Shown here: piece after piece, positions 11,450 to 23,606 of the stretch
Position numbering within the stretch: position 1 is the stretch's first letter
How the letters are laid out: every line of letters starts with the position of its first letter
Assembly (NCBI GenBank): GCA_948567375.1
Contig: OX419762.1
Location: 49,767,034-49,831,033 of the forward strand
Source: Lunularia cruciata
Taxonomy: Eukaryota > Streptophyta > Marchantiopsida > Lunulariales > Lunulariaceae
DNA length: 64,000 nt
Reading direction: 5' to 3'
The notes under the pieces: model-generated
The model's input: only the letters and a program-made list of their open reading frames with translations
What the model was told of the DNA's origin: nothing
Database searches by the model: none
Translations under genes and position numbers: made by a program

Positions 11450-12692
11450 GGTGAGAGAGGACCCTAGCCATGTTGGGTGTGCCTACAGCCCCTATATGTC
11501 AATGGAGACCCAAAGCTTGAGCATGTTGCAAAGTGATAGAAACATGCGGTTGATGATAGGAAGTGAGAATGACTGGAGAGACAGCCAATGCTCCTCTCCT
11601 CTACCATGAGCCTTCTGCTGCATCCCTAAGAAGATCATCTAAATGGTGACATAAGTACCCAAAAATCTCAATAGCTAGGGGGACAAAAGTATATAGGTGC
11701 ATACAAGCACAAGCAACAATGACCATTGCTGCTTGTGCTTGTATGCTTGCCCGTGCCAATGACTCTGCTCATAGTGGGTTTACAACCACATCATGTAAGG
11801 TGCAATGACCATCTGTGAAGCTAAAAATATCCGCTTGCACCCAATAGACAGGTCATCTTGGTAGATCCAACCATTGCTCAATCTGAAGTTGGGCCCGTGT
11901 AGCACATAAGAGGCTAGTGACAGTATCACAAACTGCATCATGGACTGTAGTGGGCTCCCTTCCTACTACACAATGTAAAATGTGTATCCCATACATGTCA
12001 TATGAGGAACTACATGCACATTGGGCCAAAAGGTCTCTGAGAGCTAGATGTGGAAGACCAAACCTCAGTTGTACTGCTATGGTAAATTTCTGAGAAGTAA
12101 AATAAAAGTTGCCACTTAGGCATGAAGCCTAGAGCCAAGCTCTAGAGCCCTTTCCCTACAAGAAAGGATCCTAGCTTATCAATAGAGGCGGATCAATGAG
12201 GATGCTAATAAGTGTGTGAGTGTACATATGCTCATTGAGATCAGTATGGAGCTTCTTGGAGTCTAGGGAGACAAAGTCAATAAACTCAAGGAGTGACGAG
12301 CATGGAGTGCATGGCAATAAGTCATGAGCCAAATGAAGATATGCTTGGAAATCATAAGTGCTCAAGTCCATGGTTGTGATAGGTTCAAATAGGAATAGAC
12401 GGCCTTGATGTAAGACCCTATCTGTTAAGAAAGGGACCATTATAGCACACATACTGGCATATGATGTTGGTGCTATGGCCTCCAGCACTATGAGGCTGCA
12501 TTTGCCCATGACTATGGTGAGAACTAACTGCTGCCTACACCACTCATCTAATAGTTGTGGGAGCATGCATGGCCTTAATAGTGTGGAGAAGGTATGGTGG
12601 ATAGTACTATCAAATATCCACAAATGTAGCAATAGTGCCTCAGTAGGCTGGGAAGTCCATGCTAAATATGAGGCTGAGGGAGGGAACAACAA
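11450..12692 (-). pseudogene. Non-LTR retrotransposon remnant, post-RT C-terminal region
   Basis: The minus strand reads through about 400 codons with a few stops (for example between 12171 and 12050). The best-conserved block, at about 12055-11850, is VQLRFGLPHLALRD, then CACSSSYDMYGIHILHC, VVGRE, HDAVCDTVTSLL. It is followed by VQADIFSF, TLHDVVV and, near 11690, TFVPLAIEIFGYL. This order (CxC, GxH, C, a GRE-type motif, HDAV, an ADI/DVVV pair, F-x-PLA-x-E-x-x-G) resembles the zinc-knuckle tail that follows reverse transcriptase in many non-LTR retroelements. No RT catalytic motif is visible, so only the 3' portion is left. The assignment rests on pattern recall. Confidence 0.5.
11699..11746. 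repeat. Near-perfect 23-bp inverted repeat with a 2-nt centre
   Basis: The arms are 11699-11721 and 11724-11746, starting GCATACAAGCACAAGCA and ending TGCTTGTGCTTGTATGC, with 22 of 23 pairs matching. It lies inside the non-LTR remnant. It could fold as a long hairpin in RNA from either strand. No function is known to me. Confidence 0.8.
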
Positions 12693-15600
12693 GTGAGAAT
12701 GGAGTAGGCCACATGGGTATTCCTCAACTTGGGGAGGAGGTGAGCACGGGTTGTAGTGTATTTAGATGTCTAATAAGATGGAGAAAACCAATGATAAAAA
12801 GAAGGATAAGAGTATACCATTGAGCTATACAAGGAAAAAAACATAAGGGTAAAATGGAGCTAAGCCCCAATAGTATGGGTAAGAGGAATCAATAGCAAGA
12901 AAGTGTGGTGCAATGAAGTAAGGAAGCTAGTGCCATCATCCTCAATTCAATTGGAAATATAGTTGACTCTCCTTAAAAGTTAGTTCCATAATCGTTATTT
13001 TTATGAATGTTGCATATATCAACACTCCCATTCGTGTACAAAGGAAAATCGAAAAAAAAAAAAAAGGTGTTCTTTTGAGAATGTTTAGCCCGAGTTGATT
13101 CTGTCCCCAAATTTATAGTATAAATCTCTAAAATGATAAAGATAACCACTTGCAAACATTAGATTACTTTACTTATACGTTCCTTAATGGTGCTAACCGT
13201 TTCCTTGACGGTTCCATCTTTTCCCTACATTAAACATGGCCCGTATCACATAGATCTATGCATGCATACTATCAAGGACAAGGTTAATTGTTTTCCATGG
13301 TAGTTATACTAGTACCAAGAAATTAGAAAACAGCTTCTTTTCTGATAAACGGAAGAGAATCTATCTATAGATGTCAACCACCATCCAGAAAACTCCTTGA
13401 GGGACAACGTCAACGTTCTAATTAGTACTCTCTTCTTATTTATTGAGTAAAATCATTCAGCCATGATTCAATGGTAAGCTTATTTAGTTCAAGTAGTATT
13501 GGAAACAAAATAAGTAATCTTGCTTAGAACTGATTTAAAATTGAGTTAGAGAAACTACTTAATTATGACTTAATTGTATAATTATTTATCGGAGATGATA
13601 TCAGTAAGCATTCAGCAATCCTACTTCATATTACATGAACCGAGCAAAGTTACTTAACCATGAATTAATAGTATGATTATTCACTTGAAAAATATTGAGA
13701 AGATTTGAGGAAATAATCACAAGATAATCGTAATCATATCAAAACCAATTTATACAGTGGAGATTCAACATGAAACTCGAAAGGAGTTTCACAGTTAAGG
13801 AGTAAGTCTACTATAAAAACAGTGTAGTATGAGTACCTTGACAATGAAATGGTAAAATCAAAACCATCCATAAGTTCTTAGAATAGATTATAATTGATAA
13901 TTAAAATTGTCACTTCTTTCTTCACCTGTTATTTATCCCAATTGTTGTCATTCGAGCTACTCCCGCGCACTAACAATTAGAGAAAGTCGACTGTAAGCGT
14001 ACCACGATTATGATGTGATGCAGTCCAAGATTTTATAAGAAATCTCCGGGACTACATGTACTAAGGGCCACATTCCTATAATTCATTCTTTGAAATCCGT
14101 AGGCTTCTTCCAGTTGTATCCTGCAATTAATCAAGATGCAGGTTTCTGCAATAGCAAACGTCCCTCATGAAGAGAATCGAATGAAATCCCATCATGTATG
14201 GCATGCCCCGAATCTGGTTGGACATGGGGTTGTGGAAGAGCACAGGAGACAGGGCCCAGGCTATATAGTAGACAATGTCAAGTATCCGCGTATGAATCTC
14301 CGGGAATGCAGAATGGATTCTAGATGATTCGGCGTGAGAATGAGATAATGATTCATTGTTTAGATATCTTGTCATGTATAAAGTTAAGAGGAGCGGTCTC
14401 CAATTTCTAGATGGAAATAGTGGAACATGCTCCAGATTATATATGGAACGACACTTTGCCTGTCATACACCAAGTTTGAAGCACTTTGAGCATGTGGATT
14501 GCGGCCAAGAAGACACCTCATCATGTGATGGAAACGAAATGACGTCAATTTGACATGATGTCAATCACTTTCAGGTACATGGCTTGAGATAGCTGCTCAC
14601 AAAGAGCAACTAAGGAAACACTTGCTATTTCTTTCTGTAACCAAATTTATATAGCGTAATTATTATACGAAAGATTTGGATATTCATGTACGAGCTTCGT
14701 CTATCTCGAGGACTACCCTCACAAGTACCAAGATATAGAATTTCACATAAGTGCGTGGTACTCCTTCACACGCAACACGGCGGTGTTGTGGCATTAGTTC
14801 TCAGTTTTGTACACCTGAAATAATTCTTTAACCTCCCGTATGACTTTGTCCAATATATGCACCTTGAACAACTTCGTAAAAGTCCCCCGGAAGACTTTAC
14901 CAGTCCTGGACGAACTTTCAATCCAGCACGTAATTAGAGCACTGTCCTTGGAGCAGACTTTTTCCTGCCGAAGTACATCCTTCTTCACTGGAGTAAACAA
15001 AGGTGGGAGAAGAGAGAGCTCTTGTTAACCCCCGAAGACGTTGCTAGATTCAAGGCTATGTAGTTGCTAGATTCAAGACTGACAATTTGCAACCAGGGCT
15101 ACATCAAAAGGAGAGCGTGAAAGAGCTGGCCATGTATAGGGCTATAATTTCATCTAAATGACGTTTAATATTCTTTACCTCTAGGTGTATAGTTTACTCG
15201 GGGAACTTCAAATTCTAGCACATGAATGTGCCAGAATGAAAAGAATAGAATAGAACATAAATTTCTTCATTCGAATCTCGGGCAGACTTATTTCCCAATG
15301 TATTCCTCCGCCAAAGTGGACCTACCCCAACAGAACTATCAAACATTTCAATCAGACTCCAAATACTACTTTATTCCTCAAGATTCTGAGCGCCTTCTGC
15401 ACTCTCCAATTGAAGTCCCCTCTTTGCAGCTCATTCGAGATATATTCAAGTTGCGTTCATGCTCTCTGGATCTACGTTGATTTTGACTCCGTAGTTGCGG
15501 TTGCACCGAAGGGTCCATCTGAATGACTTGAGAAAAGAAGACAAGGAAGTATCTATATCTACTAAAAGGTGAAAGTTATATTTGTGGGAAATCAAGTCAG

Positions 15601-18600
15601 CCTCAAGCTTAACCTTCTCAGATGGTCAATGGTCATGCTCTAAAATTGGATGTGAAGTTAAACAAGGTATAAAAATTTGCTCGTGCAATCCTTTCCCTTG
15701 AAAATATACGGTTTGAGACATAAACAATTTATGGACTTGCTGTGCGGAGAGAACAATGATGTCGAAAATAGCCGACAACTACTAAGTCTGAGACAATAAC
15801 CGCGAATATCGATTCAAGAAACTTGACTACCGCACTAGAATGGTACTTTTGCATCTACAAGGCAGAAGATCTAGATGAATATTTGAATGGATGATGAATA
15901 CCAAACGATGCACCGTTGCTAGGCCAATTCTTCAGATGGGGCTGACCTTGCATATGTCAGGAAGAGGATTGTGTGACCTTTTTGTGCTAGGCAACTCTCT
16001 TCAGGGCACAGCATGGCGAATCCGATTTCTTCATGCTTCTTCTCTGTAGAATGAAGAGTTTAATATGACGAAGAATACATGACGCCATTTCTCTTGATAG
16101 CATAGGTATGGATGGATAAACGGTTGGTGGATATGCTAAGTTCCTAGTTATTACCATGCCCATATCCTTTTACGGACAGGGTAATCAGCAGAGAGAATTA
16201 TGCAGTTCTACTTTAACCATCTCCCTCTTTTGCTGTGCATCTGGTAAAGAGCAGAGAGAATCCGCAGTTCCAATCACTGTCTATCTTGCTCTGCAGCTCC
16301 TGCCTGCTTCCACTCCTCACTTCTGTAAAGAATTTCACTCAGTGAGCGAGTTTAACCAGGAAGAACAGGGGCTTAAATCGGGGAAAACTGCCCTGGCAGA
16401 TGGATGTGTGAAGACCATCGCTTTTACGCTATGCATAAAGTACTGTATGCTCTGCTCAATCCGCTAAGTGTACACGTGGTCGGTCTAGCGGAAATGTTCA
16501 GGAATATAAGAGTATGCCGCAGACAACCATTTCCAACCCATTTGTTTTGGTTGCTTTACACTTCCTCTCACACTCTTTCCTGTCTGCCCGAACTGGACAA
16601 ACATAACATCATTATTTCCCCCAACTGGGCAAATCCACAGGGGTTCGAAGGTGCGTTCTCACATCATCTGACATCACGAAGATGATCTCACTCTTCCGTA
16701 AAGCTAATGTTTATCCAGTTACTTAAGTAGTTTGTCACTGATGATGAGATTGCTCCATCAGCGCCCTAAGAGCATACCATGACCGTCAACATGACTGCTC
16801 CTATGGTCTACCACTTCTGGCGGCGTTCTCAAATTCTGCAGACGATCGAGTCCTCCAAACATCTTCAGGTCATCCTTCAAAGCTGCTGTGGTCCAGTGGC
16901 CGAGAGTTTTGACGGACGGGCAGACATGGCTTAATAATGGCACAGTCACTTCACGGAAATACAGTATTGGTCTTTATAGAAAAGGAGAATGCTCATGAAC
17001 GTTAAAGAATTGTGCCTTCTGAAGAATTGTACCTTAATGCAGCTTACAAGAGAGGATTACCGTAATTGAGTGATTAGATAGCAGAAAACAGTGGAAGGCA
17101 TATCATGTACCTTTTATTTCATCGGGAGACATTCCATCCTCCTTGTGTCATGACGAAGTTTAACTGTCCGTCCAGGATTGAGGTAACAAAATGAGGCAAG
17201 TAACTTTGTCAGAAATGGGGTCTGCAACAGTGTTGGAACATAGACCTGGGATTCGCTATTGTGTATGTTGTGATGAACAGAGGTTTGACTAGCAGACGTA
17301 TATCTCCCTCAGCCTATGTGATGTAATCAATGCCATAGTTTGTGCAAGATATTTTCACTCGAAGTGGACAATAGATTGTTTTCTTCTGTCTTGTTTGTTC
17401 TGTTGTGGTTTACATGACAGTTTCAGGCGGTCCTAAATTGAGTGATTAGGGTAAGAGTTCTTGTCAAGGGGAATCCAATCGGGACTCCTAAGCAGCGAAC
17501 CAAAAGTAACTTCGTTGCCGGTAAGTCCTTCCAAATTTTTGCACCCGTTTGGAAAACCAAGAGTAGTATTAGGACTACAAGAAGTACTCTACAGGAAAAG
17601 ATCTATATCTCAAGTTTAAATTAGTGCTATGTAAATGTCTCGAAGTTGAGTTTGCGTCGATCAATTCTACTGGACTTGATGGAAAAGCAGAAAGAGAGTT
17701 TGAATTTAATGAATAATTCAAGAGTTTCCTCGTGAAAAGGTATTGCCTCCAATAAATCAGATTGACGCACATCAAGGGAATGACCTACTTGAACAACTGA
17801 TCAATTAGGTTTATACTAACAACTATTCTTTGACATACTACAGGAGTGAACACTACGAAGCCATTCGAGGGCATGTGCAATAAGGTGGAATTCAGAATAT
17901 GTATTGCAATCAGTGCAATCAAGAATATAATTGAGAGTATGCAGTTTTTGCACCTCAGAGCATGGTAGATGGAATGAACACTACCATCGAATGAACAGTT
18001 GAACAACCAAACTTTCTTATTCCACTTTTCCAAGAAAGAAAAACCTGTTTAGTAATGCTTGACGCTTAGGAACACTTGCAAGTCCGGGAGTTACCGCCCA
18101 AGAGTCCTTCACTTCAGGTCTACATCTCTTAAAGTTTCTTCCCATGTGTTGGATTTTCCTTCAGATTTGCTAGCCCGAGGATCTTCGTCAATTTTTGGCT
18201 ATCTTACGTGGTGAACTTTCCTCGCCTATATGCTTGATCCAACACATGAGTTCAGATGATTATGGAGTGACACAGGCTCATTTGTATTACATAACGTCTG
18301 GATGCCCTCAAGTCGAAAATTCCTCCCCTTCAAGCAGCCTAATCTCATATATTGATCCCAAGCCTTTATAAATTTCTGAAAAGCTCATTATGCTATATTA
18401 TGCTGGGATTTCATGAGCTGGTTGCAATCGGTTTCTTTTAACTTTAGCATTAAAATGAGAGTTCTTTGAATGTCACATAGTTTCTAAAGTACTGGTTTCT
18501 CTAAAGGTCCAACCATATTGTGTTCGAATTCTTCTAATATATTCATTGGACTAAATCATTCGAGCATAAAGTAATACCACAACTTCTTCCATTGCAATTC

Positions 18601-21153
18601 AGAAATCGATATCCAAAAAAAAACCGAAAACAACTAATATCACGAGCACAAGCACATGCATCTGCGTTCGTAGCGACAGCGAAAGAGAAAACGTTCAATT
18701 GGGTAATGTTCTAAATTGACGCTTGCTGAGATTGACTAGTCTGGGCATAAACCAAAGTTCTTAAAATATTGCATCCACTTGGTACACGCGTTTCTTCTTT
18801 CACTGATTTAAGATTCTACACTAAAACGGCAGAACTACATTTTAAAAAGAAATACCGTTCCTGAATTCTTTTTAGTTTTTGGAAAAAGCGTTACATATGT
18901 TTATGGTGGAAGCTGTTGCTGATGTACCCTTAAAAAAGTGAGTTGAGTTGTACCTCTGTTCCAATTGGAACAATTTCTTCCAGGTGCATTTTCTTTTAAA
19001 ATTTCTAGTTCGGTAACTTTCACATCCAAGGATTTATACATCATTTATTTTCACACTTTCCACCATTGCATACAATATAAAGTAAGAGTGTCAGCAAAAA
19101 CTTTAAGTTTTTTGAAGATGTAGAGAAAATCCCCCTTTTTATCTGTTTTTTACAGCAGAAATCAGAGAGTAAGCACATGCCTGACCCACGGACGAGAGAA
19201 ATTAGTCGACGCTTTCGTATACAAACGATACCCTGGTAGATACCTCCTCTTGAAGCATTTTGCTTTTGTTTCTCGATGTAAGATTGTCTTCAGCTGGAAA
19301 TAGGCAGCTTTACCTCAAAAAGAAGACCGTTCTCCACTTGTCTGGAGTTCCTAGAGACAACGTCACTCACAGCTTAAGTTCTACTTTCTTAAAAGTAAAT
19401 CTATCACTGCCAGTCCAAGTTGGAAACTTCCCCGAGAAATCAAGTAAATACCTGCATTTCAGGCGTGAGGTTCCGATGGTCTATAGTTGCTTACTTTAAC
19501 TGGAGAATACCTTTTCCTGGAGATGAATGCATGACGTAAAGAAAGTGGAAGAATCGACGGAAGAGAGACGGAAGAAGCTAGGGTAGAAGGAAAAGTCGCT
19601 AGGCTACAAATAGGAATTTCCGGAATTCCTTTCGCGACTTTGTAATGAAGAAGATGTAGTGTGTTGGGAGGTCTAAGTGTCGAGAGGGTCTTGTTCTACC
19701 AAAGCATGTATGCGTCATAAAAATGTACATCGATCCCGTGAATTCTGTATCTCCATTGGTTCGAAAGGTTTGGTTTCATACAAACAGATTTGTTTGTTCA
19801 TAAAATGTCGGGCATATATGCAGACAAAGTGTCGTAGGCCCATTTGCAAGTAATATTCACAACAAAAAGGATTTGGAGGTTCAACTCGATAGCACAAATG
19901 TGATCCTAAGCAGAAAGCGATGATCATGGCAAAAAATTGATCGACAGCCACTAAGAAAGTGTGAGAAAAAAAACCATTAAAAGAACTAAAGTCAGATGAG
20001 AACAAGAGGGGAAGCTCAATTATGTTCTGTAACATAAGGAGTACTTGATATATTTTGATATCTGTCATTTTCTTATTATGATCCAATAATTTTTTTTACG
20101 GAAAAGTTTATTTTAATGTAAATTTGTGACAGCGAAAGCTTATCCAATTTTCGATCTCACCGCTAAAGTTGCCATATACACATTTTGTTTCTGGAGGAAC
20201 TCTACATGTCGTTGCCTTAATTCCGAGGGACAGTAATACCAACAACAAAACCTTTGAAGGTAGGTAAAAAATTTGAACAAACATGGTAATGTACTTTTAG
20301 AAAAAATTCACCATCAGGTAAAAGGATAAAAAGAATGTTTGTATTGATATAAATTTGAGTTGTTCATTAGTAGGAGTAAAATTATCATAATCCGCGTGAA
20401 TACAGTTGCATTAATCATTCATCTTATATGATGAATAAAGTTATGTTAAAATGCGGCCTAGCCCCATCTCATCTTTTATGTCTCATCCTTGTACGGTTTG
20501 ATGGGTCTTTCGTGTTATTCTACTTGGTGGCCTTTCTCCCAATAAAATTATGTTAAAATCTTTGATATGTCACTTCTGAATCATCCATATGAAAATCTCG
20601 TAAAAAATTACTGTTTTAAACTACTGTAGGATGGTCTAATAATAAAAAATTAAATAAAGATAAGAAGATACAGATGCTTTCGAATGAGTGAATTGAAAAT
20701 TTTATCTAGTCCTTCAATAAAATCCTCAATATTATATTTTTAAATATGATAATAAATAAAGCTTGAGCTATTAGCTTCATGAATCCTACAACTGATCAAT
20801 GGGCTAATATTTTAGAGTGAATGATAAAAAAAAATTATGATTGTTGTAAACAATTGTATATACAGTTTTACAAGAGATCGATACAACTACCTAAGAATAA
20901 ATGCATACATTTTAGAATTTTAACTCTCCACCAATAAACATGGGTACAATGGATACATATAAGAATGTCACCAAGTATTCACTAACTAGTGAATTATAAT
21001 TTCAATATAATTTCCAAACGTCAAATAGTTTATATATTTTTATTATAATATAAACATATAATAATACAATGTTGAGCAAAAAGAGATCCACGAGGATCAG
21101 AGGATACAAGAATAAGTCATCAATATATATTACACGACTGAAAGATGCAATGG

Positions 21154-21155
<2 letters not shown>
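12693..21155. other. Intergenic; no supported gene
   Basis: Six-frame ORFs here are all under about 125 codons and overlap on both strands without conserved motifs. A poly-A/T run lies at about 13051-13064. At 14544-14551 there is a TGACGTCA palindrome of bZIP type. From about 20435 to 20560 a block ending in a TGGTGGCCTTTCTCCCAATAAA-type tail is flanked by a 20-bp near-direct repeat (AATAAA, G or A, TTATGTTAAAAT). It resembles a non-LTR retroposon 3' end but is too short to classify. No tRNA or rRNA was recognised. Confidence 0.5.
20435..20562 (+). repeat. Possible short retroposon 3' tail
   Basis: A ~100-bp segment containing CCCCATCTCATCTTTTATG and GGTGGCCTTTCTCCC lies between two near-identical 20-bp repeats (AATAAAGTTATGTTAAAATG at about 20442 and AATAAAATTATGTTAAAATC at about 20541). 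The flanking repeats look like a target duplication, and the tail resembles plant LINE 3' ends. The evidence is thin. Confidence 0.3.

Positions 21156-21203
<48 letters not shown>
21156..21203. repeat. (AT)n microsatellite, about 24 units
   Basis: An uninterrupted alternating A/T dinucleotide tract of about 48 bp within an AT-rich stretch. Confidence 0.95.
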
Positions 21204-21208
<5 letters not shown>

Positions 21209-23606
21209 TTAATTTTTTTTACGCCAAAAAAATATTGGTGTAAATATACCCCCTAACTTTCAAAGCGTATGCTAATATACTGTTGATACTTTCAGCTACC
21301 TCTCACCCCCACCCGAACTCGCATTGAACCCAATAAGCATATAATTCGATGTGGACGTTTTTCAGCTGGCTTTGCATTATTACAGAACCCATGAAATATT
21401 TTTAGGTCTAAATGCTCTAAAAGAGCATCTGTACAAGGTTACGTAATTTTAAGTAAAATCTACATAAGTCCAAGCACTTGCCAGAAATAAAGTCAAAAGT
21501 TATACTGAGTCTTAACTTCATATCGTTTTAACCGGAGATCGTCTTTCACTCTGATCGGAAGGCAATCTTACCTTGGGAAAGAAATTTTTTTCACAGTTTC
21601 TTGAAACTTGGTGCGAGAGTAAGCTAGATTTTATTCAAGATGCCAACTTATCTTTGGTTGGTGAGATTACTTTTTCCTAGTTTTGATAAAGATACATGAG
21701 TCTTTTAAAGATACTGTACTTCATTGCCATAATCGTACATATAAAACTTTCAGACTCTCCCATACAGATTTTGGTTCTTGTGTCGATTCCATGTACTTAT
21801 ATATATTGAGTATTATGTGTATATGATAGAGTAAAACTTGTTCATTCTATATTTACAGTGGCAACGTAAGACTCAAAAACTTCTCGTAGAAAGACCGAAG
21901 ACGCGCAGGTCCGTCGTGGCAACGAACAGAGGAACAAGCCTGGGCAGTTCCTAACAAGCTGCCGCCGACAAGTAAGAAGAGGACAACTACTTTTTCTCCA
22001 ACAGTGAGAAAAGGACTTGAACGAATCAGTACGAGCCACAGCCCTATCAGGTTAGTAGGGGTGGATCCGGAAAAGACGAAAAGCCCTCCCCCGGACAGAC
22101 CTTTCCGGCTGGCTCGTGTCCACGCGACCGAAACATTGTGCTTTATCCGTCGGATGTGATCCAACGGCTGGCGGAGTCCTTGTCCTGCTCAGTGCGGGAA
22201 TTTGACGACATGGTGAGGTCCACAGGGGCCCGCGAAGAGAGCCAATGTCCGTCATGATTGACGTCAGGTGCCGGACGTTTCTTCTGCAAGTTAAAAACAC
22301 TTATTTTAATGGTGACAAGGAAGGTTGGCGCAAGGCAGGAAGGTCTTGGCCTCTGAGCTTTATACCGCATACGATCACCACACACACAACGAGCAAGTCA
22401 GTGCGCAAGATAGTCTCGAGAATTTGAGGCAAGAGAGCTTTAGACCATGGGAGAAGAAGAGGTTTAAGGAGGAAATTGAGGGTGCAGGTAATACCTTGTA
22501 ATCCACACGCAGGTTGCCGTATGGTGGGAACGCGCTAGACTTTCTGTGTGCCAAATCATCAAAGCTTCCTTTCCTCTATCTGTGTTTATAGTTCATTTCT
22601 TAATCGGAATTCTGTCATCCCTTTCTTGAGCGGTACTACTCCCTGGAATTCATTCGGGGAGGCCGAAGCCTCTCGTACGAGTGTTATAGTTTCCCCAGAT
22701 ATACCGGGTGCAGCTTCGTGAGCTGAGTCGGGTGCTAACATATGATTCCAGCGTTAATTGACCGCGTTCAATTTTTTGATTTGTTCACTGGTTTCTGACG
22801 GCGATACTCATCTGATAGTTGGTCTGAAAGTCTGTTGATTGCTCAAGGTTCGTCTTGCTCACGGATTTAGATACAGTACGAGAGGCTGCTGACAGAAGGT
22901 TCAGGTCTCTGAGGTGTGTAACCACTACTCGGGACTAGGGATCGTGAGTGGATTGCGCAGTTTTCAGGAGCGGTTTAAAGTGCTCATCTGCTGAGCCCCC
23001 AATTGTACTTGATGCTGGAAGCCAGTCAAGACATAGAGCGTTTGATGAGCGAGAGGTTAGATCCCAGCCCGTTCATCGCCCGCCCTGAGGCTTTCTGGTC
23101 GTTAAACAAATCTCGCTCAAGGTGTACTCGTGTCGGGCCGTGCCGTCAATTTCATCATGCTTGGCCAACAGTTGCAATCGAAACTACTCTTTCCGTCTTG
23201 AACTTTGCGAACCTTGCGGAGAGCAGGTATTTATCTTCACAGCGCATTTTTTTGAAATGTAAGGCTAAAGGTGTTGACATCACAAATTTACCAGTACTCC
23301 ACTACACTTTGGTTGGTCATATTCCTTATGTATACACAGCACTTCCAACCCTTCACAGCAACGGAAAATTTACTTGACATCTACCCTAGACCTATTTGAA
23401 CCGCTTCTGGTTACTTTAATCTCTGTGGATGGATCTGTGTATCTTCGGACAGCAGATGAATCTTGTTTTGTTCAAAGCAACTTCAGACTTTGAAAGGAAA
23501 GGCTTGGAAGATTGATTAATCTTCTCCCAATTTGCGCAGATCAGGGGGAGGGCTAGTCTTAAGCTACGCCCAAGGCTAGATTCTTACCGATCTTGAGGAA
23601 GTGCAA
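21204..23606 (+). other. Upstream region and probable 5' leader of the STOP1-like gene
   Basis: Base composition changes near 21.85 kb from AT-rich to more balanced and CpG-containing, as expected for a promoter-proximal region. A perfect bZIP palindrome TGACGTCA is at 22259-22266. A weak TATA-like CTTTATACC is near 22359. Several ATGs, including one opening a 124-codon frame at 23003-23377, lie upstream of the gene. If transcribed they would be upstream ORFs, or they may lie in a leader intron. I cannot place the transcription start. Confidence 0.4.
22259..22266. promoter_or_regulatory. TGACGTCA bZIP-type palindrome
   Basis: A perfect 8-bp palindrome about 1.35 kb upstream of the STOP1-like ATG. 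Plant TGA/bZIP factors bind this sequence. Whether it is used here is unknown. Confidence 0.3.

Noticed and set aside
21156-21203. (AT)n tract as a functional promoter or origin
   Set aside because: A plain microsatellite; nothing around it supports a role.
23003-23377. 124-codon ORF upstream of the STOP1-like gene as a separate protein gene
   Set aside because: No recognisable motif, and it lies where the leader of the next gene is expected. It is noted only as a possible upstream ORF.
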